Shown one piece after another: positions 10,674 through 21,500 of a stretch of DNA of 64,000 bases. Each line of letters opens with the position of its first letter. Position 1 is the first letter of the stretch. The stretch lies in the NCBI GenBank assembly GCA_963921825.1, contig OY997592.1, positions 20,401,432 to 20,465,431 of the forward strand, in the 5' to 3' direction. The translations under genes were made by a program, and so were the position numbers. The notes under the pieces were generated by a model. That model saw nothing but the letters and a program-made list of their open reading frames with translations, was not told the origin of the DNA and searched no databases. Origin of the DNA: Erodium maritimum (lineage: Eukaryota > Streptophyta > Magnoliopsida > Geraniales > Geraniaceae).

Positions 10674-13600
10674 ATGGAAGGGACGGAAAGCGAGGCAGTA
10701 TTTGATTCCTTAAATCTAAATCCCCAACTTTTCATCAACGAAGCATGCAATTTAGTTGATGATTTGCTTGATGAGGCTTTTGAGTACTATCAACAGTAAT
10801 TCCTTTCTCCTTTTCTCTGCTATGTGCATATGTGTTTTTTCTCAAATTGAATTGTGTAGTGATTCACTCTACTTTTTCCCGTTTTTTCTAGGCACACATC
10901 ATCTCTTTTGAAAATAGAGGAGACAAATAAGTCTGAAGAGCTACACAAGGTGGAACTTCATGACTTTTCCTTTTGTTCCTAATCCTTGTGTTTTTTTTAT
11001 GGTAGCTTAATTGATTAACAAAATGTTTATTTATCTTCTTAGTGACCTGGAAAAGTTAACTGATTAGATGATGAATATATGTTGTATGTTAAGAAAAATT
11101 CAAATTAAATCCAATAGTGGTTAGAGGTCCATATGGGAGACTTGCCAAGGAAGAGTTGATATACATCTTGGGCCCATGATCTACTTGGCTAGTCTTTTGG
11201 ATCAAGGTGGTGTCCAATATGTACATAATGAGTTTCCTCTGTAGCTCCTCCTTGGAAGGTCCGGTCTTCTTAACAATAGAGAGATTACTTCTGCTTGGAA
11301 TTTATAATGCTGGATTGCTCTATTTATATAGAAAATGAGACTCCTTTTACTTACATTATTCATGGTACTATTTGGTCTTTCTGGTTCTTATGTCTGCAGG
11401 GTATTGCAGAGATTCGCAATATGATCCAATTAGTTCTGGATCAGAGAATGGGTATGTGGGAGAGGTACTGTATGCAGCGCTGTTTTGCTGTTCCCGAAGG
11501 TTTTTCACTACCTAAAAATGTAGGTAGTCTCTATCTATTCATGGGATAATTATGTTTGATTTGCATAAGAGTCTATTAAATATTATTTAGTGTAACTTAA
11601 GAAGACAGTTTAATATAGCCAATATTATCATGTCTTTTATATATTGTATGTTTGTTGTGAATTTGTGGCCATTTGATATGATAGTTCAGGACTCCATCTA
11701 GCAACTTCAACTTTAAAATTGAAAAAAAAAAGTTTAACATGCATGTTTGGTCATCATGGACCTATACACTCTGTTTTTGTTGCCTTGCTGTGTAATTCTT
11801 GATCCACATGCATGCATGCATGGGGAGTGTTGAAGTATACCATATTGAAAGTTTATGGAGTTGTGTGACCACTTGATATGCTAGTTGTGCCCTCTCCTAA
11901 ACATCTTAAGTAGAAGTGATGTTTAATAATAAGGTTTGGTAGATCGTTCCTCTGATCAATTGACACAATAGGGAGGGAGGAGAGCCCTATAAACACATGA
12001 AAAAGTACATCCTCTGTGCATTTGATTGAATAGATAGTTGTTGGCACTGACAGTAATGAATGACTAAAGAGAATGAAGAGATGGTATAGGGCATAGCAAA
12101 AGCAAGTTGCACTTTTAATTGTTTAGAAATTGCAGTGCCAAAGCATAAGGCACAGGATGAAAAGAAAAAAAAAACTTGTTATTTGTTATTGATCATTAGG
12201 CCTATGTTCATGAAAATAAATGAAAGATTTTGATTAAGAAGTAAATCATGTCATTAGATACATGGACAAAATCATGTGATTAAATTAATCAATTGTAGTG
12301 ATTCCTATTATTTGTTTTTTTTTTCATTTTAGCGCCTCTCTTCATATTAAATAGTAGTTCGTTGCAGTCAACACATCAGGTTAGTGGATACATATTCAGC
12401 CCTTTGGGAATTTAGGATGTGATGTAGCCCTTAAGGTCAAACCATGTTAGTTTCTAGCGTCACACTCTTCACTTTTTCTCCCTCATGTTCTCTTCTATTA
12501 ATTTCTACGTAAATCACGTGTCAAAGTATTGCAGCCTTATACAGGACTGAGAATTGACCGAGACATATAATCAATCATTAATGCCAGGAGCCAATTAATA
12601 TCTGTAAAATAATGCATATATCTATTGACTGAAATTTTATTAGTTATGGTCTACTAGGGACTGCGGTACTGGGCAATTATCTTTAGCATCTTATTGCTAC
12701 ATATAATAGACAAAAAGGGTTAAACTTCTGATCATTTTAAAAAGGAAGTGAAAGATGGATAATTATGGCTGGAAGGCCTTAAATTAACTTTCTTGGAGCT
12801 AGTTGGTTGATGATGAATTTCACCCTTATTTGAGAGTTTGAGCTTTTAGATGATGAATTTTCACCCTTATTAGAGAGTTTGAGCTTTTTAGAACATTCTT
12901 GTTCCGTACTCCTCATCCCCCTCTCTTTTCACACATACATACACTGTGAGGAGCTCCAAAGGACACATGGCATGCAAGAGGAGTAATGGCTACAAAGTTG
13001 TCATATTCTTTGACATTATCACGTTAGTGTTAACACATTCTAAACACTATCGTTAGCATTAGCAAATTCAGTTATTAGCATATCACGTTTTGTTAGTGCA
13101 TCCACATACATTGGTGGCTGCTGGTAGTTATACTGAAATGTATTTTAAGGCTAGTATGAGAATGGCAAATGAATCAAAAACCTGAAAGGTATTAAGAATC
13201 CCAGAGTTCTCTTGTGAATCGAGCTCCAAACTGAGATCAAACCCATAACATGATCCCAAAACCGGGACCGTAACACACACACACACACATGTGCACACTC
13301 AGGCTGATAGGGTTTTGTGTATTAAGTATTCTTGGAGGCCCATCCATTCCCTGTGCAGGTGAATCAAAATGATTATAGTTCCTTGACATCAAGGAAACAG
13401 TAATTCTGTTGCTTGAAATGTTTACTTACTAATATCTGAAACTTCAAATATCTATTCCCAGTCTGAATCGCCTGGTGATAGTTCAACAAGTCGAGATGCA
13501 CCCTGTGATCCTGATCTGGATTTACAGTTGGCTTCCTTGAGACAGAAGCTTACTGCGGTAAGAAAAACATAGATTATTTTTCTTCTAAATTCTGAATCAT

Positions 13601-14437
13601 ATATCTTGCTCAATATATATTCTCTTTCTATTTGCAAACTTCTGTGCAGGCTGGCAGGGAGTCTGCCGTGTTGAACCGAGAACTTAGAGAATTAGAAAGA
13701 CAATCTGTTTCAAGTAATCATTTTGCTGGGCTTATTAATGAGGCGGTACAGCTATATGAGCAAAGCTCTGTACATGACATGCACCAAGGTAGTTAAGTTT
13801 GTCATTTTGAAACTTCTGTGATTTAAAAGTGGTGCAATCTTCATTCGTACTGCTACCATAAGAGTGGAGAGATTGGATCTTAGCAGCTAGTCAGCAATGC
13901 CTCGACCATGGGCATCTGTCATTGTTGCCTTCATATTCAGTACTCCTCTCTGAAATAAATGTCCTATTTACCCATGTTGGATGTCCCAAAATAAATGTCT
14001 ATTTTGCTTCTTAGGAAGTTAGTTATGCATGCATTACGAATGACATCAGTCTTATTAGTTTGTTGCAACCATTTAGTGGGTGTTTATCATATGGTTCTCT
14101 TGCCCTTTAATTGAAACAAAAAAAGAGTGAGTCTTGAACTTGTAGTGAATTGTATTCTACAGAGATCGAAAAGGTTGCATCAGAACTCCGTACGAAAATG
14201 GAGCAGCTGAATGAGCAAAAGATGGAACGGAGCAAAATAGAGAAGATATACAATCCAGAGGAAGAATTGTTTAGGACGATCCACAGTAAAGGTAAGGATT
14301 TGGCTGGGTTAATGTCTTTAAATCCATTTATTGGATAGATTAATCACATGGTTTCGTTATAATGTGTACCCATTTCTTTTATAGGCCTCTATAATGCAGA
14401 ATTGGTCGATCTTCAAGAGCTTTTAGATGAACTGTGA
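10674..14437 (+). CDS. MIS12: MIS12, kinetochore Mis12-complex subunit, 7 coding exons, 238 residues
   Basis: Coding exons are 10674-10795, 10892-10949, 11400-11519, 13462-13557, 13650-13788, 14163-14291 and 14385-14437. Every intron has GT-AG ends, and the 717 bases form one frame ending in TGA. Residues 9-24 read VFDSLNLNPQLFINEA and residues 80-99 WERYCMQRCFAVPEGFSLPK; both are hallmarks of plant MIS12. The remainder is Leu/Glu/Lys-rich helix and coiled coil (LASLRQKLTAAGRES, VASELRTKMEQLNEQ), as in the family. MIS12 is part of the complex that links inner centromere proteins to the microtubule-binding Ndc80 complex at kinetochores. The length matches the family. ATG 10674 follows an in-frame TAG 12 bases upstream and opens the conserved N-terminus. 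The largest intron (11520-13461) is AT-rich. No break was seen, so the gene looks intact. Confidence 0.94.
12809..12891. repeat. Imperfect tandem duplication in MIS12 intron 3
   Basis: Two adjacent copies of about 40 bp share GATGATGAATTT, CACCCTTATT and GAGAGTTTGAGCTTTT. It is intronic and has no coding sense. Confidence 0.75.
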
Positions 14438-14845
14438 AGCCCTGTATGTCTTGTATGCAGCATATGCAGTGTGTAGGTATTTGTATGTAGGTTGTACTGG
14501 CTTTCGGGCTTTACTTGGGTTCAAGTGTTATCCTATGATTTGGTAGACAAGATGATTGAGAGTGGGATTTGTGATGTCTGACAATTATAAAACGATATTG
14601 ATTCAAAATTGTTAAGCAATGTGCTTATTGACATGATGGGATTTATGCGTTGGAGCAGAACCAGGTTAAGGTGGTGATGATGTTTTTGATATCTGGAAAA
14701 TTTGCTTAAATAATATTATTAGTATATTCTTCTAATTTAATATCTCAAGTATTTTTTGTCTTATTTGATCGGTTTTCTTCTCGAAGCTGTTGTGTTGTAA
14801 TGAAATGACTAAAATGTAAAATGTAATGTCGTATTCTTATTATTA
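14438..14845 (+). other. MIS12 3' UTR and short spacer
   Basis: This stretch follows the MIS12 stop codon. The first 150-250 bp are expected to be 3' UTR; I cannot fix the poly(A) site. It ends at the target duplication of the Mutator-like element. Confidence 0.5.
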
Positions 14846-14854
14846 AAATTTAAA

Positions 14855-16534
14855 GGGTAATTTCCACCTCAATACCCTAACTATCGTTTTATTTCACCTC
14901 AATACCCTAACTATTTTTTGTGGCACCTCAATACCCTAGAATGACATTTTCCGTCACTTTAGTACCCGCCGTCAACTTTTCATCCATTTTGGATGGAAAA
15001 TGCTTGAAAAGTCCAAAATACCCCTCACTAACAGTCAAATTTTCAAACCAATGCCATTGATTTTCAAAAATTATATTTATTTATTTATTTTATAAAAATC
15101 TGTTTTTAATTTAAAAAAAATTAGATTTTATTTTTCAAAATTCAAAATTTTATTTTAAAAATTTAATATTTAATTTAAAATTTCAGATTTTATTTTTTAA
15201 AAAACAATTTTTACTACAAAAATTCACTTTTATTTTTAAAAATCATATTTTATTGTTAAAAAATCATTTTTATTATAAAGTCAGTTTTTTTTTATTATAA
15301 AATCATATTTTATTGTTATAAAACCAGTTTTTTATTAATTTTTTAAAACCAATACTAATTCATTAATTTTTCAAAAATGATTTTTTTAATTCTTTATTAT
15401 TAATTTTCTTTTTTATTTATTTATAAAATCAGTTTTTCTTCTTTTAATAAATCAAATTTTAATTTTATATCAGATTTAAATATTTAATTTAATATCAATA
15501 TTCTTTATTTTAATTTTTCTTTATTGCTGAGTTGTGTATTTCTTTTTCTTAAAATTACATATTTCTAAAAAACAATTTCAGAACAACAATAACTCCAACC
15601 TCACCCCGTCTTCAACCTCACCTCCATCAACAACAAATTTAGAATCCAACATGAACATTCCATCCAGCAAGAGCACCTTCCAATTTCCAGAAAATCAATT
15701 CAAAACTCAAATCTAATTTCAGTAGCCTCAAAATCAAACCAATTTCAACAGAACATGAAAATCAAATAACCAAAAATTCAAACTAACGATGATTTTTTTA
15801 GAACTTGAAAATCAGATCTGACAATGAATTTATTTGAGAACATGAAAATCAGATTTGAAGATGAATGTTTTTTTGAGAACAACCCAACCCCCCTTCAGAT
15901 CGACGACCTCGACCCTCTCAGGGCCACGAGGTTCACGTGGACCTCAACCTCTCGTTCTTCCTCCTTAAGAACCAATACCCAGAAGCTAAAATCAAAAACC
16001 CAATTGAGCAACCACTCAACAGAACCGAGATCAGGATCTTCCTCCGCTTCGATTTCGACTCTGGCGAGGTGAAATTGAGAGAGAACAGGCACTTGGCCGT
16101 GCCCTTATCGGAGGGGCCGTACCGGTTCGCTAAAGCTCCGGCGTAGATTAAAGGGTAGGCGGAGCAATCGGAGACGTTTTCGGCGGTGATGGTGGTGTGC
16201 GGCTAAGATTGGGGGTGATGGTGGTGTGCGGCTAAAGTTGGGGGTGATGGTGTTGTTCGGCAAAGAGATGAACAAAGAGAGGGAGGACATGAAATACAAG
16301 GAAAAGTAGAAGCAGTTAGAGGGATAGGGTTTGAGGTTATTTTCGGAATTTTTTGAAAAGATAGGGTCATGTGCAAGGCACATGACTATTTTCCATCCAA
16401 AATGGATGGAAAATTAACGGCAGGTACTAAAGTGACGGAAAATGTCATTCTAGGGTATTGAGGTGCCACGAAAAATAGTTAGGGTATTGAGGTGAAATAA
16501 AGCGATAGTTAAGGTATTGAGGTGGAAATTACCC
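14855..16534. mobile_element. Mutator-like element with 146-bp TIRs and 9-bp target duplication (Pack-MULE candidate)
   Basis: The left end (14855-15000) and right end (16389-16534) are inverted copies of each other over 146 bp with few differences. Each contains three copies of CACCTCAATACCCTAACT-like sequence and ends at TTGGATGGAAAA. The element is flanked by a perfect 9-bp direct repeat, AAATTTAAA (14846-14854 and 16535-16543), the target duplication size of Mutator-like elements. The left interior (15005-15600) is very AT-rich, while 15880-16260 is GC-rich and coding-like. No transposase is present, so it is non-autonomous. It sits about 400 bp past the MIS12 stop codon. Confidence 0.88.
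15888..16146 (+). pseudogene. Coding-like insert inside the MULE, possibly a captured host exon
   Basis: One plus-strand frame ending in TAG at 16144-16146 reads GHEVHVDLNLSFFLLKNQ, then TEIRIFLRFDFDSGEVKL and AVPLSEGPYRFAKAPA. Third codon positions are mostly C or G, unlike the AT-rich sequence on both sides, which suggests former coding selection. I do not recognise the protein. There is no convincing ATG in this frame. A neighbouring frame with an ATG at 15824 overlaps it. After the stop, a unit of about 30 bp containing GGGGGTGATGGTGGTGTGCG is repeated (16185-16262). A captured gene piece is the best explanation, but this is inferred. Confidence 0.45.
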
Positions 16535-16601
16535 AAATTTAAATAACTTCGATTTTTGAATGAACATGATTAATAAACTTATGAGCTTATCATAGAACTT
16601 A

Positions 16602-16912
16602 GGGATATTTTTTCAAAACTACCCTAAAGTTTCGTCCACAAACGAGTTTATGTACAAAGTTTCGTCTACGCTGTGTGCTAACTTGATGTTTTGTCTACGA
16701 ATTTTTTAGTTTTGATGTAATAGGGATGTTCAGAATGATGGTCTGGGGCCTTTGGGCAGTGCTTCCCGGATTGAATAGAAGCGTGGACAAAACTTCAATG
16801 CACCCACAAAAGCGTGGGCAAAACTTCAATGCACCCACAAAAGCGTGGACAAAACTTTGTGCCTCAGCTCATTTGTGGACGAAACTTTAAGGTAGTTTTG
16901 GACAATTATCCA
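16602..16912. mobile_element. MULE-like MITE, 311 bp
   Basis: The left end (GGGATATTTTTTCAAAACTA, then CCCTAAAGTTTCGTCCACAAACGAG) and the reverse complement of the right end (TGGATAATTGTCCAAAACTA, then CCTTAAAGTTTCGTCCACAAATGAG) pair over about 55 bp. The flanks TAGAACTTA (16593-16601) and TATAACTTA (16913-16921) form a 9-bp target duplication with one difference. The interior repeats AAAGCGTGG(A/G)CAAAACTT. It has no coding capacity and lies only about 60 bp from the larger MULE. Confidence 0.75.
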
Positions 16913-16921
16913 TATAACTTA

Positions 16922-17580
16922 TTTTATGCTCGAAAAAATTATAGCTTATTCTAAATGATTTTCTAATTTAGTATTTGACATTTTGATATTGTTTTATTAT
17001 ATACTAAAAGACGTTTCATTACAAATCGGATAGTATAATACTTTTAAGAGCATGTATATCATGGATTTTCTTTAGAGGTTCAGATTCATTAAAAATGTAG
17101 AGTTTGTGTTGATGAATCGATCCAAGAATTTGATTAACAATGGTTGATTTTCTCATTGTGGATTTTTAGGCAGATTTCTTTAGGGATTCTTGTCTGTTAA
17201 TCAAATAATTAATATATTTTTTTTGCTGAATTTAATAATTACTGAAAATTAACTGAAATCTAACAAATAAAACCACTAAATAATACTGACTACTTACTAA
17301 TGAAATAATTAATCAAAAAAATACAAAATAGTTAATAAATAGTAAAAAAAGAAACATAAAAAGAACCTCAAAAAATCGGACTCGTATAGTTCGTTTCTCA
17401 CCTCGGGGTTCACTAACCAGTAAAACGAACCCTGGTTTTTACACGAGCTTTTAGTGCGTCGGAGATAATTGAATTTGACTACTTACATATAGATCACAAA
17501 TGGAATTTCTTGACTGAACAATGGACCGTTTGTTTGCCAAACATCCTAACCAACTCTTATAAAGTTCGTTATTATCATTT
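16922..17580. other. AT-rich spacer with a Harbinger-like end motif
   Basis: Mostly AT-rich. At 17046 the motif TTTTAAGAGCATGTATATCATGG resembles the left end at 17584 (TCTAAGAGCATGCATATCGTGG) in the same orientation, so it may be the end of a second old Harbinger-type copy. No matching right end was found. Confidence 0.4.
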
Positions 17581-17583
17581 CTA

Positions 17584-18640
17584 AGAGCATGCATATCGTG
17601 GGACTCACATTTAGGGGATCAAGATTCGGGATTCATGTGGTGACTAGCATTAAACTGTGATGCAAACCCTTGAAACTAAAAGAGCACCACAACAAGGAGT
17701 TCATGTATGGGGGTTATGGTTTGTAGAAGTATTGAGTGAATGTTGATTGGATAATTAATTATTCTGTTGTTGAATTTATTAAGTTCATATTTAAAACAGT
17801 AAATACTAAATAAATTTGATTTTTTATAAAATTAATTAATAAATTAATTAACTAAAATGCAAAAATAATTAATAAATAAAATTAATTAACCAAAATGAAT
17901 AATTAAACTTCAGATTTCATTACTCCTCAAATAATACATTTATTCATAGTAAAAAAATTACAATTTCAAGTTCGGAGGTCATCAATTTGCTTCTGGAGCC
18001 TGTTAAGTTGTGTGTTGTATACAGACAACCTTTTTGCGTGCACGACGTGTTGCTCGTCGGTCAACTCCGCTACGTCCACACTCTCCATTTCTTCAATTCT
18101 GGTCAAGTATGACCTAATTTTCTCGTCGAGAGCGCACACAAGCTTGACCTTCTCGCACCTTGCGTTGTCTATTTGGGCAATGACAACTACCCGATCTATG
18201 ATTCCCTCCCCTTCCTCTTCGCGGCCTTGTTGCCAATTGGGCGCTCACGTGCACACGGAGTGGCAGTTGGGGCAATTGGCGCACTTGGGCCAATTGGGGC
18301 ACTTGAGTCCTCGGTCGGATCGTTGGACCCCCAACGCCGGACTCACCACCGAGAGCTGTAACATTTTCATCATCGGTGGGAAGTAAATGGGGTGGAGTTG
18401 TGCTATAACTACCGCCCTCGTTCAACCGTCGTCATTGAGTCTCATCCGTGCCTTCCTCTGCCCAAAACTTATCATCGTGTTCCAACGGCTCGATCCAATG
18501 GAAGCTATTGAATTTATTTGGTTCGTTGGCTCGGCACATTACTCGAAAGAGTTCGAGTACCTGCTCCCTGTGCTTTGCTTCATCCCAACCGCTATGTTTC
18601 CCCTAGCCCTAAATCAATGGAAATTTAGCTCATGGAGATG
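17584..18640 (-). mobile_element. Decayed PIF/Harbinger element with ORF1 remnant
   Basis: The left edge follows TAA and starts GAGCATGCATATCGTGGGAC, like the TIR of the Harbinger element at 28831. On the minus strand, 18640-17977 gives pieces of the Myb/SANT-like ORF1 protein of Harbinger elements. One frame (about 18585-18450) reads SGWDEAKHREQVLELFRVMC and ends at a stop. Another (18425-18170) is low-complexity. A third reads KVKLVCALDEKIRSYLTRIE and then LNRLQKQIDDLRT before a stop at about 17977. The frame changes at least twice, so the gene is dead. No right end or DDE transposase was found. Confidence 0.55.
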
Positions 18641-19377
18641 AAGGAAGAAAACAAAGAAGAAGATAAACAAGAGAAAAACATATTTGAAAGATAAAGTTGA
18701 TGAAAAATACCAGTTCAATGATGAAACCTTAATGGTTTTGCTTCAATCCTTGTTCCTAAGCACTTGTCTCTCACAAAAACCCAATCGTTAACTCTTAATC
18801 TCTATGAAATTATGCCCAATACAAGTTCTCCTTCTCCAAATTCGTGATCCTCTGTATATAGGACTAAGACCTTTTTTTCCTTCTCAAATTCAGATTTGTA
18901 ATAGGAAAATTTCCTTTTTTTAAGTAGAAAACACGACTGGAAGTCGGCAAGCCTCGCGCGGGCCATATAGAGGGACATAAAGGCCTTGGGCTCTTGACGG
19001 AAGTTGTAGATCTCTAAATTCCCTTCTATTTGACATACATATGAGGCAATCGGAGTTGGTATGAAGAAGTTATCCTCTTTGCAAAATCAGCCAGCCTCCA
19101 AAACTCCTTAAACCAAATTTTCCTCCATTTTAGCCCTTTTTTATCAAAGCACCTACAAAACACAATGGGTGACACAGTACGAGTAACACAATTTATGTCC
19201 ACATCAGAACCCCAAAGGGGCCTGTTGTCATTCCTCCCTAGCAACCCGAGACTTGCCTACCCTATGGTTAGGTAAGATGTTGGTTTTCACAACTAACCTC
19301 GCATCCCAAGCCATACCCTCCTCGATCTCTCCCAATAAGCGGTTGATTCAAACATGCTTAGGAAACCTAAGGTGTGC
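18641..19377. other. Unassigned sequence next to the Gypsy element
   Basis: No protein was recognised. Around 18980-19150 the sequence (GAAGTTGTAGATCTCTAAAT and following) has the look of dispersed plant repeats, but I cannot assign a family. The last bases are the flank of the Gypsy LTR. Confidence 0.35.
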
Positions 19378-19689
19378 TAGTGTGTCACGCCCCAAATCCG
19401 GTTCTTGACCGGACTCGAGACGCAACTTAAGAAGAAAGCAATTATAATAATAAAAGACATAGAACCAAATAAGCATCAGGATTTAATACAGTAAAAAGTC
19501 TCCAAATCACCACTTAAAAAGTAATCCTCCAACAAAAGGGTTTACAAAAGTCATAATAGGTCTTTAATAAAGGTTCAAGACTACAAAATAAAGACCAACA
19601 TCTCTAAGCGCCCGGACCCTAGAAGCTCCCGAGCCTCGAGTCCACTAGTCATCACGCAAACCTATAAAACAGTCATAAACAGATAGGGG

Positions 19690-19703
19690 TGAGCTTACGC
19701 TCA
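19690..19703. other. Short hairpin TGAGC-TTAC-GCTCA conserved in Gypsy LTRs
   Basis: A 5-bp stem with a 4-base loop lies about 305 bp from the LTR edge. Equivalent hairpins are at 30722-30735 (same family), 33056-33069, 42546-42560 (a second at 42877-42891) and 59749-59763. Their distance from the LTR edge is similar in each copy. The function is unknown; it lies where the R/U5 part of the LTR would be. Confidence 0.7.
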
Positions 19704-20218
19704 GTAGTAAAAATGCAAAACCAGGTCGCCCCTTTAGTTTAACAATAGGCCTTCACAATTTTTGTTCGGATCTTAAATACAAGTAATTTCGAATATGTTG
19801 AAAAACAGGAGTAAGACGAGTGTTTAGCAATCACAAAGAGTAAACAGTAATCATAAGAAAATGACCTTATAAATGCATTTCTTAAATAATCAATAAAGGA
19901 TAAGGTATTCAAATTAATGTCGTGGGACATGAGTCGCCACCCTCCGATCCACAATATTCGTTGTGTCATGTCGGATTTACCCTCGGTCCAGAGGAGACGC
20001 ATAACGTCGAGCTACCGGTAAAAACCCCTGAGGGCGCTTATCGTCGGGATTCTCGGGAACGTCTCCAAAGGACCATATGTCATAGGGAACCAAGGTATTG
20101 CTCCCGCAGGACGCATACACTCGGGTGAAATAACAAGTAACCATCCCCGTAGGGTAAACCGTCCAATTGCCCCGTAGGGTCCGATATCCAATGTCTCGCA
20201 AGGTCCAATCCACCGGCT

Positions 20219-20420
20219 ATGATACTACCCCACACCGGCACTTCCTTCGGTGTAGGTACCATACCGGACACCGACTATGATACTACCCCACACCGGCACT
20301 TCCTTCGGTGTGGGTACCATATCGGATACCAAGTTATCAGCTTAGGTACTACCCCACACCAGCATTCCCTTTGGTGTGGGTACCTTACAGACACTACCCC
20401 ACCCGCAGCGTGGGTGCCAT
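20219..20420. repeat. Array of imperfect palindromes in the Gypsy LTR
   Basis: Three or four units each pair TACCCCACACCGG with TTCGGTGTGGGTACC, so each can fold as a hairpin. The array recurs in the 5' LTR copy at 31251-31452. Such arrays, with TACC facing GGTA, also occur in other LTR families in this window. Confidence 0.8.
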
Positions 20421-21294
20421 ACCGATATAGAAGCTAACTTAAGGACTCACACGTGGGTAACACACTCAAACAATCCAGGAGCAACCAACGCTTAACGAAT
20501 CACAATCCCGTCCCAACACACCACAAGAATCAATCATAATCTTACACTTACCAGTTACTTACCAACCACGATCCATCGGTCCATCGATCACCTGATTGCC
20601 CCTTTTGACACAATCAGTCATACTCGATCCCCCATTCAAACATTCAGTCATTCAAGCATTCAAGCGTTCAATCAAATACACAATTAAGCAGTCAAGCATT
20701 CATATTTGGTCAATCGAATTATCTAGTTGTATTAGACTCTTAACTTATCCAAATTAGGCAACCAAGCATGTGAACCTAACATAACAACTAATCCGAGGGC
20801 TCATCACGGCCTCTCTACCAGTAAATCAATTCCCAAGTATCGAAAGTAAGTTACATTAGTGATTCACATCCTAAGCATGCTTACTAGACACGTCCGTTTA
20901 TTAGCAAATGAAATACATTTATTCTAGTTATTCGCATCCTATAGGCAGGTCTAGGACCTTTTCGATTTTATTAACCTAATAGGCATACTAGTATTGAAAT
21001 ACTCGAGGAGTTAGGACTTTCCCTACCTCGTGGTCTTCCTCTAATAACACTCTGCTGTAAGGTCGATCAGTCTCCCCTCCGTTCTTCACACGGGTACCGG
21101 AGTGGTCTTCGTCTTCTCGGGCGAAGTCCAAGCTCTCGAGCGAAGTCTAGCTCCGAGTCTGGGTTTACATACAAACGGTCCAAAATTAGTTCGGGTCCAG
21201 AATGCCCAGTTCTTTAAATTAACTGATCGTACTTTTCTTTAAATACGTCATTTAGTCCAAAGTGTCGTTAAATTAGATTTAATTTAATTAAGTG

Positions 21295-21500
21295 AGTCGG
21301 TCCGACCCGAGTCCGACCCGAAACCCGACCCGAACCCGAACCCGAAAACCGACCCGGATCCAGGTCCAGACCCGGACCGGCCCGTACCCGACCCAGACCC
21401 GGAGTCAGGCCCGAGTCCGAACCCGAAGTCCAGAGTCAGTCCGGGCCGTGGCCCAAACCAGATTCGAGCCCAAGGCCCAAATCCGGTCCAGGCCGAGGCC
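21295..21500. repeat. CCCGA-rich degenerate array in the Gypsy LTR
   Basis: Degenerate repeats of GACCCGAACCCGA give artificial Gly/Ser/Arg frames on both strands. A similar array is at 61083-61200 in another LTR. It is not a telomere repeat. Confidence 0.7.

Noticed and set aside
17046-18640. One large Harbinger element spanning both GAGCATG ends
   Set aside because: Both end motifs point the same way, so they cannot be the two ends of one element; no right TIR was found.
21300-21360. Interstitial telomere repeat
   Set aside because: The unit is CCCGAACCCGA, not the plant telomere unit CCCTAAA.
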